From Macrotis lagotis (taxonomy: Eukaryota > Chordata > Mammalia > Peramelemorphia > Peramelidae), in the NCBI RefSeq assembly GCF_037893015.1, contig NC_133658.1:177492102-177556101 (forward strand): a stretch of 64,000 nucleotides of DNA, given 5' to 3'. The translations under genes were made by a program, and so were the position numbers. The notes below the pieces were generated by a model. It worked only from the letters and a program-made list of their open reading frames with translations. It did no database searches and was not told the origin of the DNA. Below are positions 35,926 through 45,974 of the stretch, in pieces; the first letter of the stretch is position 1; every line of letters begins with the position of its first letter.

Positions 35926-36525
35926 TCATATTTCCCTCCTCTCCTTCAATCTCCATGCTTCACCTGAGTCCTGTATCTGAAGATCAAACCTTCTGTTCAG
36001 TTCTGGCCATTCCAACAGGAACATTTGAAATTCCCCTGGTTCATTGAAAGTCCATCTTTTTCCCTGGAAGAGGACATTCAGCCTTGCTGGGTAGTTGATT
36101 CTTGGCTGCATTCCAAGCTCTTCTGCCTTCCGGTATATTATATTCCAAGCCCTGTGAGCTTTTAATGTAGTTGCTCCTAAGTCCTGTGTGATCCTGGCTG
36201 CATCTCCATGATATTTGAACTGTGTCCTTCTGGCTGCTTGTAATATTTTCTCTTTGATTTGATAGTTCTGGAACTTGGCTATAATATTCCTGGGGGTTGG
36301 TTTTTTGGGATCTCTTTCTCGGGGGGATTGGTGGATTCTCTCCATTTCTATTTTGCCCTCTGCTTCTAGAATATCAGGCCAATTTTCCTGTAGTAATTCT
36401 TTGAAAATGATGTCAAGGCTCTTTTCCTGATCATGACTTTCAGGTATTCCAATTCCAATAATTTTTAAATTATCTTTCCTAAGTCTGTTTTCCACATCAG
36501 TTTTTTTTTCAATGAGATGTTTCAC
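35926..36525 (-). pseudogene. L1 ORF1, RRM and C-terminal domain
   Basis: 199 open codons containing the RRM and C-terminal domain of L1 ORF1p, the RNA-binding/chaperone protein. Markers are RKDNLKIIGIGIPESHDQEK (RRM start), PRNIIAKFQNYQIKEK with ILQAARR, ITQDLGATTLKAHRAWNII, and RINYPARLNVLFQGKRW near the end. These align with KEKILKAAR, SAETLQARRxW and YPAKLSF in placental L1. It is open to its natural end, so it decayed little. It is split from the N-terminal part by frame breaks. Confidence 0.88.
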
Positions 36526-36803
36526 ATTTTCTTCTAATTTTTATTTTTTTGGTTTTGAAATATTGAGTCCTGGTTTCTTGTAAATTCATCAGTCTCCCTG
36601 AGTTCTATTCTTTCAAGGATTTGTTCTCTTCAGAGAGTTTTCTTATCTCTTTTTCCATCTGGCCAATTTTGCTTTTTTAAAGCATTCTTCTCCTCAATAA
36701 CTTTTTGAACTCTTTTGTCCATTTGACCTAAGCTGGTTTTTAGCATGGTATTTTCTTCAGCATTTTTTTTTGGATTTCCTTGACTAGGCTGCTGACTTCA
36801 TTT

Positions 36804-37043
36804 TCATGTTTTTCCTGCAGCTCTCTCATTTCTTTTCTCAGCTTTTCCTTCTAACTCCCTCATTTGATTTTCAAAGTCTTTTTTGAGCTCTGTCATAGAC
36901 TGAGCCCAATTTCTGTTTTTCTTGGAGTCTTTAGATGCAGAAGCTTTTGCTTCCTCATCTTCAGACTGAGTATTTTGATCCTTCTTGGGCTGATATGCAA
37001 AATATTTCTCAATGGTCTTCCTCTTATTTCTCTGTTTGCTCAT
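36804..37043 (-). pseudogene. L1 ORF1, N-terminal part
   Basis: 79 codons from ATG: MSKQRNKRKTIEKYFAYQ, then a charged, Lys/Glu-rich stretch and NWAQSMTELKKDFENQMREL leading into the coiled coil. The NWxQ...LKKDFxNQ pattern is typical of marsupial L1 ORF1 before the coiled coil that trimerises the RNA-binding protein. The frame breaks after residue 79. The remaining coiled coil lies at 36530-36800 in shifted frames. Confidence 0.8.
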
Positions 37044-37801
37044 TTTCCCAGCCTAAGCCTGTTTTGGGGGGGGTGCTTCCTGTGCTTTTGGGACACTCCC
37101 ACAAGGGTCTCAGTGTGTGAGGCTCTGTCCTTCATCCTGGTCTGTGAATGACCATAAGTTCCCCCCTCTGCCACGGGGTTGAGGTGGGGGGGTCCTGCTG
37201 CTCTATGGGGGGGGCCTAGACTGCGATCAGGATCTGAATGTGTTCAGAGCCCCAGAGTCCTGTTCCAGGGTCAGAGGACAGAGATGGGCAGTCTCTCTCT
37301 CTTCACTTCCTCCCTAGGTTCAATGGGCTCATGCCCTGGGGGCTCCTGCTTACTGGCTCTGCCTGCTTATGTTTCCTGGAACTGGGCTGTGCTGGCCATG
37401 CTGCTCTCTGTGTACCCTGAGGGCTGATCTTCATGTGCTCACTCTGGCAGAGGTCCCCTGCTGTTCCCCCAATTTGTTCCTGGTGCTCCCCAGGGTGCTT
37501 AGCTCAGGAGACTCCCCTGCTGCTGTGAGCTGCTGGCTCCCAGTGCCCTGGGGCTGCCTCCAGGAGGCTCAAGTTCTTTCCCTCTGGCGGGCCACCCCTC
37601 CGGCAGGCCGCCCCTCCGACCCCGGGGAGCAGAGTCTTTCTGCTCTTTTCCAGGTTACCTTGAGTAGGAAAACTGCCTCACTGGGTCCCTCTGTGGGTTC
37701 TGTCTCTCGAAAATTTAGTTAGAGTCCTTAGCTTTATGAGTTTTATGAGAGAGCGCCTAAGACACGATCCATTCTTGTCGCTATCTTGGCTCTGCCCCCC
37801 C
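37044..37801 (-). promoter_or_regulatory. L1-type 5'UTR (internal promoter region) of the ORF1-only element
   Basis: About 760 bases, far more GC-rich than the surroundings, starting with a G-run and 'cagagccaagatagcgac', like the 'GGAGCCAAGATGGCCG' start of mammalian L1s. It leads directly to the ORF1 ATG at 37043. By family knowledge such a 5'UTR carries an internal promoter; activity here is unknown. Confidence 0.65.
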
Positions 37802-38200
37802 AGGATTTTGTTTTTAATCCTTTCTGCTGTCCACTTTTGTTTCATGGGTGAATTTTTTTTTTTTATTTTTTATTTTTTTTTTGCAAGGCAAATGGGGTTA
37901 AGTGGCTTGCCCAAGGCCACCTAGCTAGGTAATTATTAAGTATCTGAGACTGGATTTGAACCCAAGTACTCCTGACTCCAGGGCCAGTGCTTTATCCACT
38001 GTGCCAACTAGCCACCCCTCCCATTCACCTTTACAGTTTTGATAACTAATGTATTTCCTCCATCCTATTTTTTCCTGGTTATTCTTGTCTCTCTCACTTT
38101 TCAACCTGTCCCTCCTCACAAATGAAATGTTTTACTTTTGATCATTGCTTCCTCCAAACCTCCCTCCATTCTATCACTCTCTCTGTTTCTGTTTTCTCTC
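37802..38200 (-). mobile_element. Old L1: start of ORF2 endonuclease and ORF1-ORF2 gap
   Basis: Minus-strand translation across the ORF1-only insertion gives VIKTVKVNG, then NSPMKQKWTAERIKN, then QETHMKHRDTE at 34505-34550. This is equivalent to LNINGLNSAIKRxRLAxWI...CIQETHL at the start of placental L1 ORF2. The target element was therefore an L1 with ORF2, now broken by SINEs at 37853 and 38201. Confidence 0.72.
37853..38019 (-). mobile_element. tRNA-derived SINE (WSINE1-like)
   Basis: Long T-run, 'ggcttgcccaaggccaccta' and 'gtgccaactagccacccctc' on the reverse strand, inside the old L1 ORF2 start. Confidence 0.92.
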
Positions 38201-38352
38201 TCTCTCTTTTTTTTTTTGCAAGGCAATGGGGTTAAGTGGCTTGCCCAATGCCACACAGCTAGGTACTTATTAAGTGTCTTAGTCAGAATTTGAACTCAGG
38301 CCCTCCTGACTCCAGGGCTGGTGCTCTATCCACTGTGCCACCTAGCCACCCT
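38201..38352 (-). mobile_element. tRNA-derived SINE (WSINE1-like)
   Basis: T-run with 'ggcttgcccaatgccacaca' and 'gtgccacctagccaccctt'. Target duplications tctgttttctctc (38188-38200) and tctgctttctctt (38353-38365) in the old L1 spacer. Confidence 0.92.
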
Positions 38353-38367
38353 TCTGCTTTCTCTTAT

Positions 38368-38935
38368 CCTCATTTTTTTCATGTTGTAGCTGTCTAATCT
38401 ATACAACTGCAGACCCCTTGTTCATCATTCTTCCATGTGGCTGCTTCTAATAGACATAGGTAGTTCTGAGGCCTAAAGAGCTTCAGGTATACAATCAGTT
38501 TGCCAGGTATTTGCTCCTGTGGTGACACACCAATCGAGGAACTGAGTCTGTGGATCTCCTCTAGGGTTTTGGTACCTTGGCCTCTTCTCACTCCACTTCA
38601 GCCATGGCATAGTCAAAGTCTTCAGTGTCCAGGTCCAGAGTGAGGGTCTCTTCCTGGTTACTGGCTCCAGAGTGAGCCTGCTTCCAGACACTGAGCTCCA
38701 TCACAGAATGGGCCACTTCCAGCAGCTTCAGTCACCCCAGCACCTCGGAGACACTGTTGGTGTCCAATCCTGACCCAGGTGGGCTGCTCTGGCAGCTTTG
38801 GCCATGAGCTCCACGGACTTGGTGTGGAGGCTGGCATTGCCACCCACTCCCATCTGCTGCCCTCCTGATGCCCGAGTCAGTGGTCTGTCTTCATCAGGGC
38901 AAGCTCTGGGGTGTCCCACAGTCTTTCTTTTTTAT
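38368..38935 (-). pseudogene. Unidentified coding-like insert, probable retropseudogene
   Basis: A GC-richer, CpG-containing block between two parts of the old L1 spacer. On the minus strand its 3' end is marked by an A-run (T7 at ~38373 on the plus strand), as for a retrocopy. Frames give NASLHTKSVELMAKAARAAH (~38840) and, after shifts, LEVAHSVMELSVWKQAHSGA and [18 protein letters not shown] (~38720-38600). This looks like degraded protein-coding sequence, but I do not recognise the parent gene. Composition differs sharply from its neighbours. Confidence 0.45.
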
Positions 38936-40015
38936 TTCCCAATAGAATGACAGATTTCTATATTCAACTGAGTGTGTATGTTATTACCTCTCTGAGCCAA
39001 TTTTAATGAGTACAAGGGATGCCTGTCATCCCCCTCTCCTATTGTTGCCTCTACTATAATAGCTCTTTCACACCTCTTTTATGTGAGGTAATTTACCCCA
39101 TTCTACTCCCTTCTCTCTTTTCTCAGTGCAATCTTCTTTCTCACCCCTTAATTTTTTTATATCATTACATCAAAGTCAACTCACACCTGTACTTTTTATA
39201 TATACCTCCTCTAAATTTCCATAATAGTGATAAAGTTAAGAGTTACAAATATCATCTTCTCATGTAGAAATAAACTTATGGAATCTCTTATGTTTTCTCT
39301 TTCCTGTTTAAATTTTTATGCTTCTTTTTAATCTTGTATTTGAAATTATTTTGTTCAACTTTGGTCCTTAAATTAGAAAAGCTTGAAAATTCTCCATTTC
39401 TTTAAAAATTCATTTTTTTTACACTGAAGGATCATATTTATTTTTGCTGGGTAGGTGATTCTTGGTTGTAATCCAAGCTTCTTTTCCTTTCAGAATGTCA
39501 TGTTCTGAGCCCTCTGAAATATTGAAACTGCTCAATCCTATGTAATCCTGTCTATGTGTTTCCAGAATATTTGAATGTTTTCTTTCTGGCTGCTTGTGGT
39601 ATTTTCTCCTTAGGCTAGGGGGCTCTAGAATTTGACTATAAAATTCCTGGGAGTTTTCATTTTGGGACCTCCTTCAGGAGGTCCCAAATCAGTGGATTCT
39701 TTCAATTTCTGTTTTATCCTTTGGTTCTAGAATATCAGGGCATTTTTCCTTGATAATTTCTTGAGATAAGATGTCCAAGCATTCTTAAATTAGTTCTCAA
39801 TCTATTTTTCAGTTCAGTTTTTGCTAATGAGAAATTTCACATTTTCTGCAATCTTAAAGATTTTTTATATTTATTTTTCCATTTTTGGGTTTCTTTTATG
39901 AAGTGGTTAACTTTTTTCATGATTTTCTTGCTTTATTTTCTTCTACTTCATTTATTTGGTTTTTAAAGTCTTTTTTTGAAATCTTCCAGGACTTCTTTTT
40001 TGTTTTCTTTTTTCT
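38936..40015 (-). mobile_element. Old L1: ORF1-ORF2 gap and ORF1 C-terminal part
   Basis: Antisense L1: 38936-39300 is the spacer ('tgtgtatgttattacctctc', 'ccaattttaatgagta'). 39300-40000 is degenerate ORF1 with blocks 'ttctggctgcttgtggtatt' and 'gaatttgactataaaattcc', collinear with ORF1 of the ORF1-only element (36240-36290) but far more diverged. Confidence 0.75.
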
Positions 40016-40017
40016 TA

Positions 40018-40247
40018 ACAATTTTTTTTGTTTTAATTTATGAACTAAAATTGCATTTCCAAAGTATAATATAATAAAAAGATGATTTTCCATGAAGCTG
40101 CATATCTATTATTGCTATTCCTTTTAAATCCTTAATAAAATTGTTATATTTTTCTTTTTTTCTTCCTTTCTCCCCTCCCCAACAGATGACTACCATTGAA
40201 CACAAAAGGGTGACTGTGTTTTTATATATGTACAAAGATACAAATAT

Positions 40248-40299
<52 letters not shown>

Positions 40300-40735
40300 C
40301 TTCTATACATTTATTAGTAGTTCTTTTTCTGGATGCAGATAGCATCTTTCTTCATATGTTTTTTATTGTTAGTTTGGATATTTATAATAGTCAAAATGAT
40401 TTATTTACTCAAAGCTGTTCTTAAAATAGTATTGCTGTTATTGTGCACAATGTTCTGTTGTTTCTGATCATTATACTCTTCAATATTTTATGAACCCTTC
40501 CATGTTTTTCTAATATCATTGAGCTTAGCATTTCTTATAGCACAATACTATTCTATCACAATTATATATCTTAATTTGTTTAGCCACTCCCCAATTGATG
40601 GGCATTCCTGTAATTTCTAGTTCTTTGCCACCTAAAAGAAAGCTACAATAAGCATTTAAGAACATATAGGTTTTTTTTTTCCTCAATCACCTTTGAAAAT
40701 AGACCAGTTGTGGTAGACCATTATAGACATAGGTA
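40018..40735 (-). mobile_element. L1 LINE 3' end
   Basis: Antisense 3'UTR ('ataataaaaagatgattttcc', 40068) with an embedded (TA)n, then ORF2 end blocks 'tttttctggatgcagatagc' (40327) and 'ccaattgatgggcattcctg' (40591). Inserted in or beside ORF1 of the old L1. Confidence 0.82.
40256..40297. repeat. (TA)n microsatellite
   Basis: About 20 TA units inside the L1 3'UTR. Confidence 0.95.
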
Positions 40736-41480
40736 GATCAACATCTTATACCATTCACTAAGATGAAGTCAAAATGGACATATAACTTATATATAAAGAT
40801 AAATATTACAAGAAAATTAGAAGGCCATGGAATATATTATTTATCAGATTTATAGATGAGTGAACAACTTGTGAATAGATAAGAGATAGAGATTAAAGTT
40901 GGGTATAAAGTGGATAATTTCAATTACATTGAATTAAAAAGTTTTGCACAAATAAACAAAGGTCAATAAGATCAGAAGGAAAACAGAAAAATTTATAGAG
41001 AGTTTCTCAGAAAAAGATTTCATATCTCAACTATAAAAAGCATTTTATCAAATCTATAAGAAAATTACTTATTCCCCAATTGACAAATGGTCAAAAGATA
41101 TGAGTAGGGTATTTTTCAAAGAAGAAATCAAAACAATTTTTAGATATATCAAAAGCTGCTCTTAATCATTATTGATTAGAGCCATGCAAACTAAAACAAT
41201 CTTGAGATATCATTTTACACCTACCCGATTAACTAAAATGATTGAAGGAGAAAGAGATAAATGTTGGTGGTGATGTAGAAAAATTGGAATGCGAATACAT
41301 TGTTGGTAAAACTGTGAACTGATCCAACCATTTTGGAAAGCAAGCTGAAATTAAATATAAAGAGCTATTAAACTGCCTATACCCTTTGACCCAACAATAG
41401 AAACAAAGGAATATTAATAGTTCTCAGAAGAATTTTCAACTATTAACTAGCAGATTTAACATTGTTCCAAATTATTAATA
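40735..41480 (+). mobile_element. Old L1 LINE, ORF2 3' part
   Basis: Plus-strand L1: 'tgaattaaaaagttttgcac' (40930), 'caattgacaaatggtcaaaa' (41078), 'aactgtgaactgatccaacc' (41310) and 'taccctttgacccaacaata' (41380). Confidence 0.8.
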
Positions 41481-41489
41481 ATAATTAAA

Positions 41490-41728
41490 AATTGTTGTTG
41501 AATCATTTGCCAGTTATATCCAACTTTCATGATGTAAATTGGGGTCTTCTTTGCTAAGATTTTGGAATGATTTGCCATTTCCTCTGCCAGTTCATTTTAC
41601 AGATGAGGAATGAAGGCAAACAGAAGTTAAGTGTCTTGACCAGGGTCACATAGCTAGTAAGTTTCTGAGGCATGATTTGGACTCAGGTCTTTTTTACTTC
41701 AGGCCCAGCACTGTATCCACCATGCCAT
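41490..41728 (-). mobile_element. SINE with BovB/RTE-type tail (Mar1-like)
   Basis: Reverse-complement copy: tail 'gttgttgaatcatttgccag', body 'ttcattttacagatgaggaa', head 'gcactgtatccaccatgcca'. Lies between two plus-strand L1 fragments. Confidence 0.88.
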
Positions 41729-41754
41729 AGAAATAAAGACCAAAAAATTCTAAA

Positions 41755-42165
41755 GTTTCAACTGGCACTTAGAATATTTGGCAAAGAAAATAAAAGATGG
41801 AAACAGCTGATCTTGGTCAGAGGTGTTTTGGACCACTAATGCATTGTTGGCACACTTTAAATTGGTTGGATCATTCTGCAAAACCATATGGAATGATGTA
41901 AAGAAAGCTCAAAGTATCTGAAAGTTGATATCCAAAGGTTAGGACGAGAATGGCTGAGAGCATCTGGTAGATACCAAAATATTTCTAGAGTTTCTTTCTG
42001 TCTTAGCAAAGAACTGCAAAGTGGATGAGTGACACATGAATGTGACAGAATATCTAATTAAGAATATCTATTAAGTGTGCTATATAGGAAATGGTAACTA
42101 TTGGCAGTGTGATTAGAGTTAGGTGAACTTATCAGAAAGAAAGTCAGCAAAGGAGTCCAACAATC
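41755..42165 (+). mobile_element. L1 LINE 3' fragment (separate copy)
   Basis: 'ctaatgcattgttggcacac' and 'attggttggatcattctgc' repeat the ORF2 segment already present at ~41300, so this is a second copy. 'tttctgtcttagcaaagaac' (41995) is the later ORF2 block. Confidence 0.7.
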
Positions 42166-42169
42166 CCAG

Positions 42170-42750
42170 ATCTCAAACTATACAGAAAAAGGCAGCAATC
42201 ACTTGATACTGGACCTTGATGATTCTCAACTCCTGGGCCAACTGACTGTATCTCCAAAGGAGGGTTGGGTGTTTTTCTGGAAAGTCTTTTCCAAGGCACT
42301 GGCTTGTTTGATAGAAAAAAAAACTGATTCTGGTGTAGCTTTGGCCTAAGCCTGGATCTCCCCCAAGCTGTTGAAGTTTTGACTGCAACTGTTCTTTGCT
42401 CTAGGCTGCCCCCCCCCCCCCCAATGCCATCTGAAGCTCTGACTCCAGGATTGTCTCTGCCTTAATCTTTGGCTTGCATTCCAGATAGCCTCGGACTTCA
42501 GAGCCATTCCACCTCGTGATCTGAAGAGAACCTGGTATGTGTTGACTGCCCTTGGGTCTCCAATGCTGGAATCCCAACAGATGATGCCTTCTGTGGCAGT
42601 GATGGCACTAGCATTGACTGCTTCTTTGGAATCTAGGACCCAGTTTGTAGCACAATGGGGGCCCAAGGAATCAGTAAAGGACTATGGAACTCCTGGGTCT
42701 GGTAGACTGGGGAAAGCATGCAGGGTAGATACAGGTCAATAGAGCAGCTT
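42170..42750 (-). pseudogene. Unidentified coding-like insert
   Basis: GC-richer block inside the old L1 ORF1. The minus strand has a 106-codon frame starting MGPHCATNWVLDSKEAVNAS and containing ITATEGIICWDSSIGDPRAV, and an overlapping 71-codon frame with QSKLQQLGGDPGLGQSYTRI and LGKDFPEKHPTLLWRYSQLA. Together they look like one protein split by frame changes around a poly-G run (42409-42422). I do not recognise the family. It could be a retropseudogene or part of an unfamiliar transposable element. Confidence 0.35.
42409..42422. repeat. Poly-C run
   Basis: Fourteen-base C run; likely unstable and a source of frame shifts in the coding-like insert. Confidence 0.95.
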
Positions 42751-42754
42751 GTAC

Positions 42755-43685
42755 CTCTACTACGGGTTCTTATTCGGCTTGAGACCAATTCACATTTTTC
42801 TTTGAAGCTTCACATATATCTATTTTAACATTGTTGCCCTTTCTATGCTTGTGCATTGATTATTCCTCTCATTATAGTACCTTTTCTGTCATTTTTTTGC
42901 TTATTTTTCCTGCCTATTTTGTGCATTTTTATTTTATGTATAAGGACTCAACTCCTGGAGTATAAAGGACATAGTCCCAAACTTCTTGTGTTGGGGGCTT
43001 GGGGCCTTGCTGTTGGCTTGCATTGGTAGAAGGGTCTTGCTACTAGCTTGCACTGGGCCTTGGGGCTATGGTCCACTCTGGGGTGGGTAGGGTGGGTTCT
43101 TGCTATTTACTAATGTGAGGGGTGGTGCCCACTCCAAGGAGCAGGGTCACATTAGTGGTCTGCCCTGGGGGATGGGACCTCATTGACTGACAGGCCCTTG
43201 TTTGTGGCTTGAGCTGGGGCTTGGGCCTGCCTATCAGCTTATACCCTTGCTGCTGACCAGCACTACAGGTAGAGTCTTGTTCATGGCATATACTGGCTGC
43301 TGACTTGTCTTTGGGTTTGGGGCTTCTCTGAAGGTTTGTACTTGGGGCAGGGCCTTGCTGGTGGCTTACTCAGCAGCACTCACTGCTGGCCCCCTGGCCT
43401 ATATCTGGTTTGCTCATTGAATCACACTCCCCGAATTCTAGTAAGAACATTTTTCTGGCTGACCCTCTAAGTCAGGGCTGACACCTTTTAGCTTTTCTAG
43501 GCCCATCACCCAACAAAAATTTTTCACAAATTGCACATAGGGCTAGAAAACTACTTTACTGGTTGAAAACTGAATCTGTTTTACTCTATGTTATTGAAAG
43601 TTGTTTGGAGTGGAATTTGGGAAAGCTCAAGTGAGCTCAGGTGAGTTCCTGCCTCACTCTCAACTTGGCACCAAAAGGGACACTG
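42755..43685 (-). mobile_element. Old L1: ORF1 start and 5'UTR
   Basis: Minus-strand 42950-42760 gives a degenerate ORF1 start ending CEASKKNVNWSQAE, collinear with the KKNRNWAQ segment of the ORF1-only element. Upstream, 42950-43480 is GC-rich with reiterated 'ccttgctggtggctt'-type blocks, and 43620-43685 ends 'ggtgccaagttgagagtgag'. Together this is a decayed L1 5'UTR. It is the 5' end of the old L1 whose other pieces lie at 38936-40015 and 37802-38200. Confidence 0.65.
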
Positions 43686-43689
43686 AAAT

Positions 43690-44540
43690 AATTTTGAGGG
43701 TCCCAGCATGGGTGCACTTTAATTTTACCTTTACATAGTGCAATACTCATAATAATGACTCAGTAAATATTTGTTGAATTTAACCAAACCACAGGAAATT
43801 CCTTGACTGGTACAGTTCATGATATTGTGAGAATAACATGGTTTGGACATTTTTCTACTTGGAGTAATTCTATCTTCTTTTTGGATGATTCTATCTTCTT
43901 TTTTATTTTATACTGTGTAATGTTTATTATAATAGCATACTGTGACTCATGAAGCAGGGAATTAACTTCAGGAAATGATTTACTCTTCAAATCTTTTCTT
44001 AGATTCTTTTTATAAGTGCATTTTTGAGTCACAAGTGATTTCATGAAAGCAGAATGCAGAATGGGATGGAGAAAACTAAATATTAAGGTTAAAATGGTTG
44101 ATGATAAAAAACAAGAAAAGGGTCAAGTACCACACCCTAACTATGGGAACAATAGCCAATTCTTAGATGTGGTGCCCCCTTGGAACAGGAAAGAGGAAAA
44201 GGATGAGGCTTAGGAGGGTGGACATAGGGGAGGGAGACAGGCAATGTGTATGATTAATAAGCATGTGATAGAGTCATTGTTGCTCATCTTACAACTTGTC
44301 TTGTAATACAAGATGCAATCCAACTCCTCTGCAGTGAAAGTCATTGGTATAGCCCCTGGGTATACCATTGATTTATTGAACTTCTCTGTTAATTTCTGTA
44401 GGTAGACACAAATCATTGGGTTGTCATTTCTGAAGTTTATTATGATAGATAATATGGCATGGTAAGAAACTCAAGAATTTGGTGAGTTTTAGTTCCTCCA
44501 GAAGCTCAGATAAAATTCCTGGTTAAGATAATATTAATTT
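43690..44540. other. No gene seen; unassigned
   Basis: Minus-strand frames at 43817-44044 and 44210-44416 have no motif I recognise. A short trace of the L2 3' end type ('cagtaaatatttgttgaatt') is at 43761. Confidence 0.4.
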
Positions 44541-45970
44541 TTGATAAAATTTATGATTTGTGTACCCATTTCCTCAAAATATCATCTTAAATCTCTCCTT
44601 TTCTTAGTTAGTCAAATTCTAGGAAAAGCGGTCTACATTGTCTCTACTGCTCCTCTTATTCATTCTTCAATCTTTTGCAGTATTAGTTTTTCACTTCTTA
44701 ACCCAACTGACATTAATCTCTTGAAAGTAATCAATGATCTCTTATTTGTCAGATCTGATGCTCTTTTTAAAATCCTAATTGTTTTTGACCCCTTTGCTAT
44801 ATTGGTCTCATTGACTACTATTTACCACACTTTGGATATTCTCTTCTCTATGGGTTTACATGACTTTAACTCTCCTGGTTTTCTTCCTACACATTTTCCC
44901 TATATCTTACACTCCCATATCATGCCCCTATATTGTGAATATTCTCTAAGATCCTGTTTGGGGCTTTCTTCTCTGTCTACCCTATCTCAGCAGCTCCCAT
45001 GGGTTAAGCTATCATCCCTATGTGGATCTCCCTTTAACTTCATTCTTGTAACACAAGCTATTTCAAACAGGATGTACTAAAGATATATCAAACTCATCTG
45101 TCTAAAACAGAGCAAATTGATTTTTTTCTTCAAATACATTTTCCTTCTAAACAACTCCCCTCACTATTGAAAGAATATGTGTGCATTATCCTTGACTCTT
45201 CACTTTTACTCCACAAATCTATTCAATTATCTAATCTTTCCTTTTCTGCCTGAACAGCATTTCTTTTATCTAACCCCTGTCTCTACTCAAAAAGTAGACA
45301 TAATCACCTTAAAACTAGATTATTGCAAAAAACTCTAAATTGGTTTACCTATATCATCTATCCATATTTCAACTCATTCTCATCATAGTTGCCAAAGAAA
45401 CTCCCTTAAGCATTGATTTGATTGTTTCATGATCCTGCTTAGTCAAGTCCACTGTCTCTGCCTCTGAAATAATAAATAATAAACTCCTCAGTTTCTTTTA
45501 AAATCCTTGCTATCTGACTGCAACCTGGTTTTCCAAACTTATTATGTGTTATTCTCCTACCCTTATTCTGATCCAGTCAAACTGATCTACTCTATAATCT
45601 TCATTCACCACACTGTATCTCTTCTCTTAGGGACAATGCAGTGGTCATCCCCCATGCTTGGAATATACTCCCTTCTCACCTCTGTTTTGTAGAATCCCTT
45701 TCTTTCTTTAATATACAACTCAGCCATTTTCTCTTGCATGAAACTTGTCCTGATTTTCTTGACTCCTTGTTCCATCCCTCTTTAACTACCTTATATTTTA
45801 TTATTTGTTTGATCATTATACACACACACACACATATACTGCTTGTTCCCTCATTAGAAAGTAAGCTCCCTGTGAGTGAGTAAATATTTTTTCAGTAATT
45901 GCATTTCCTCATCCTGTAATGCTATGCCTGGTATGTGGTTAGTATTTAATAAATGTGTTTTGATTATTTG
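44541..45970 (+). mobile_element. L2 LINE with recognisable reverse transcriptase
   Basis: A 179-codon open frame (44541-45080) is a degraded L2 reverse transcriptase. NDLLFVRSDALFKILIVFDP corresponds to NDLLxAxDxGxxSILxLLDL, TIYHTLDILFSMGLHDF to the DTVDHxxLLxxLxxLG block, and the 'cagctcccatgggttaagct' stretch to the SSHG...YHLYADD region with the DD lost. The L2 3' region follows to 'taatgctatgcctggtatgtg' and 'taataaatgtgttttgatta'. An (AC)n run is at 45823-45833. Confidence 0.85.
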
Positions 45971-45974
45971 ATTG

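Larger units (their letters stand above)
34569..37801 (-). mobile_element. ORF1-only L1 derivative (HAL1-like) with three antisense SINE modules
   Basis: Read on the minus strand: a GC-rich L1 5'UTR starting gggcagagccaagatagc (37790), ORF1 (37043-35926), a spacer homologous to the ORF1-ORF2 gap of L1, then no ORF2. Instead there is a tail region holding three SINE-like modules in antisense and an L1-3'UTR-like segment (~35120-35300). It ends in an A-rich tail at 34569. The insertion is delimited because the interrupted L1 resumes on both sides (...ataggatt | aggattttgttttt). Short target duplication 'aggatt'. It is the least decayed large element here. Confidence 0.7.

Noticed and set aside
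37179-37722. Several plus-strand frames in GC-rich sequence, as a CpG-island gene
   Set aside because: They are antisense to the L1 5'UTR of the ORF1-only element.
44210-44416. Minus-strand frame containing MTFTAEELDCILYYK as a gene
   Set aside because: Protein-like look but no recognised family, no flanking signals and too short to support.
44541-45080. A 179-codon open frame as a host gene
   Set aside because: Its sequence and position match the reverse transcriptase end of an L2 LINE, followed directly by the L2 3' region.
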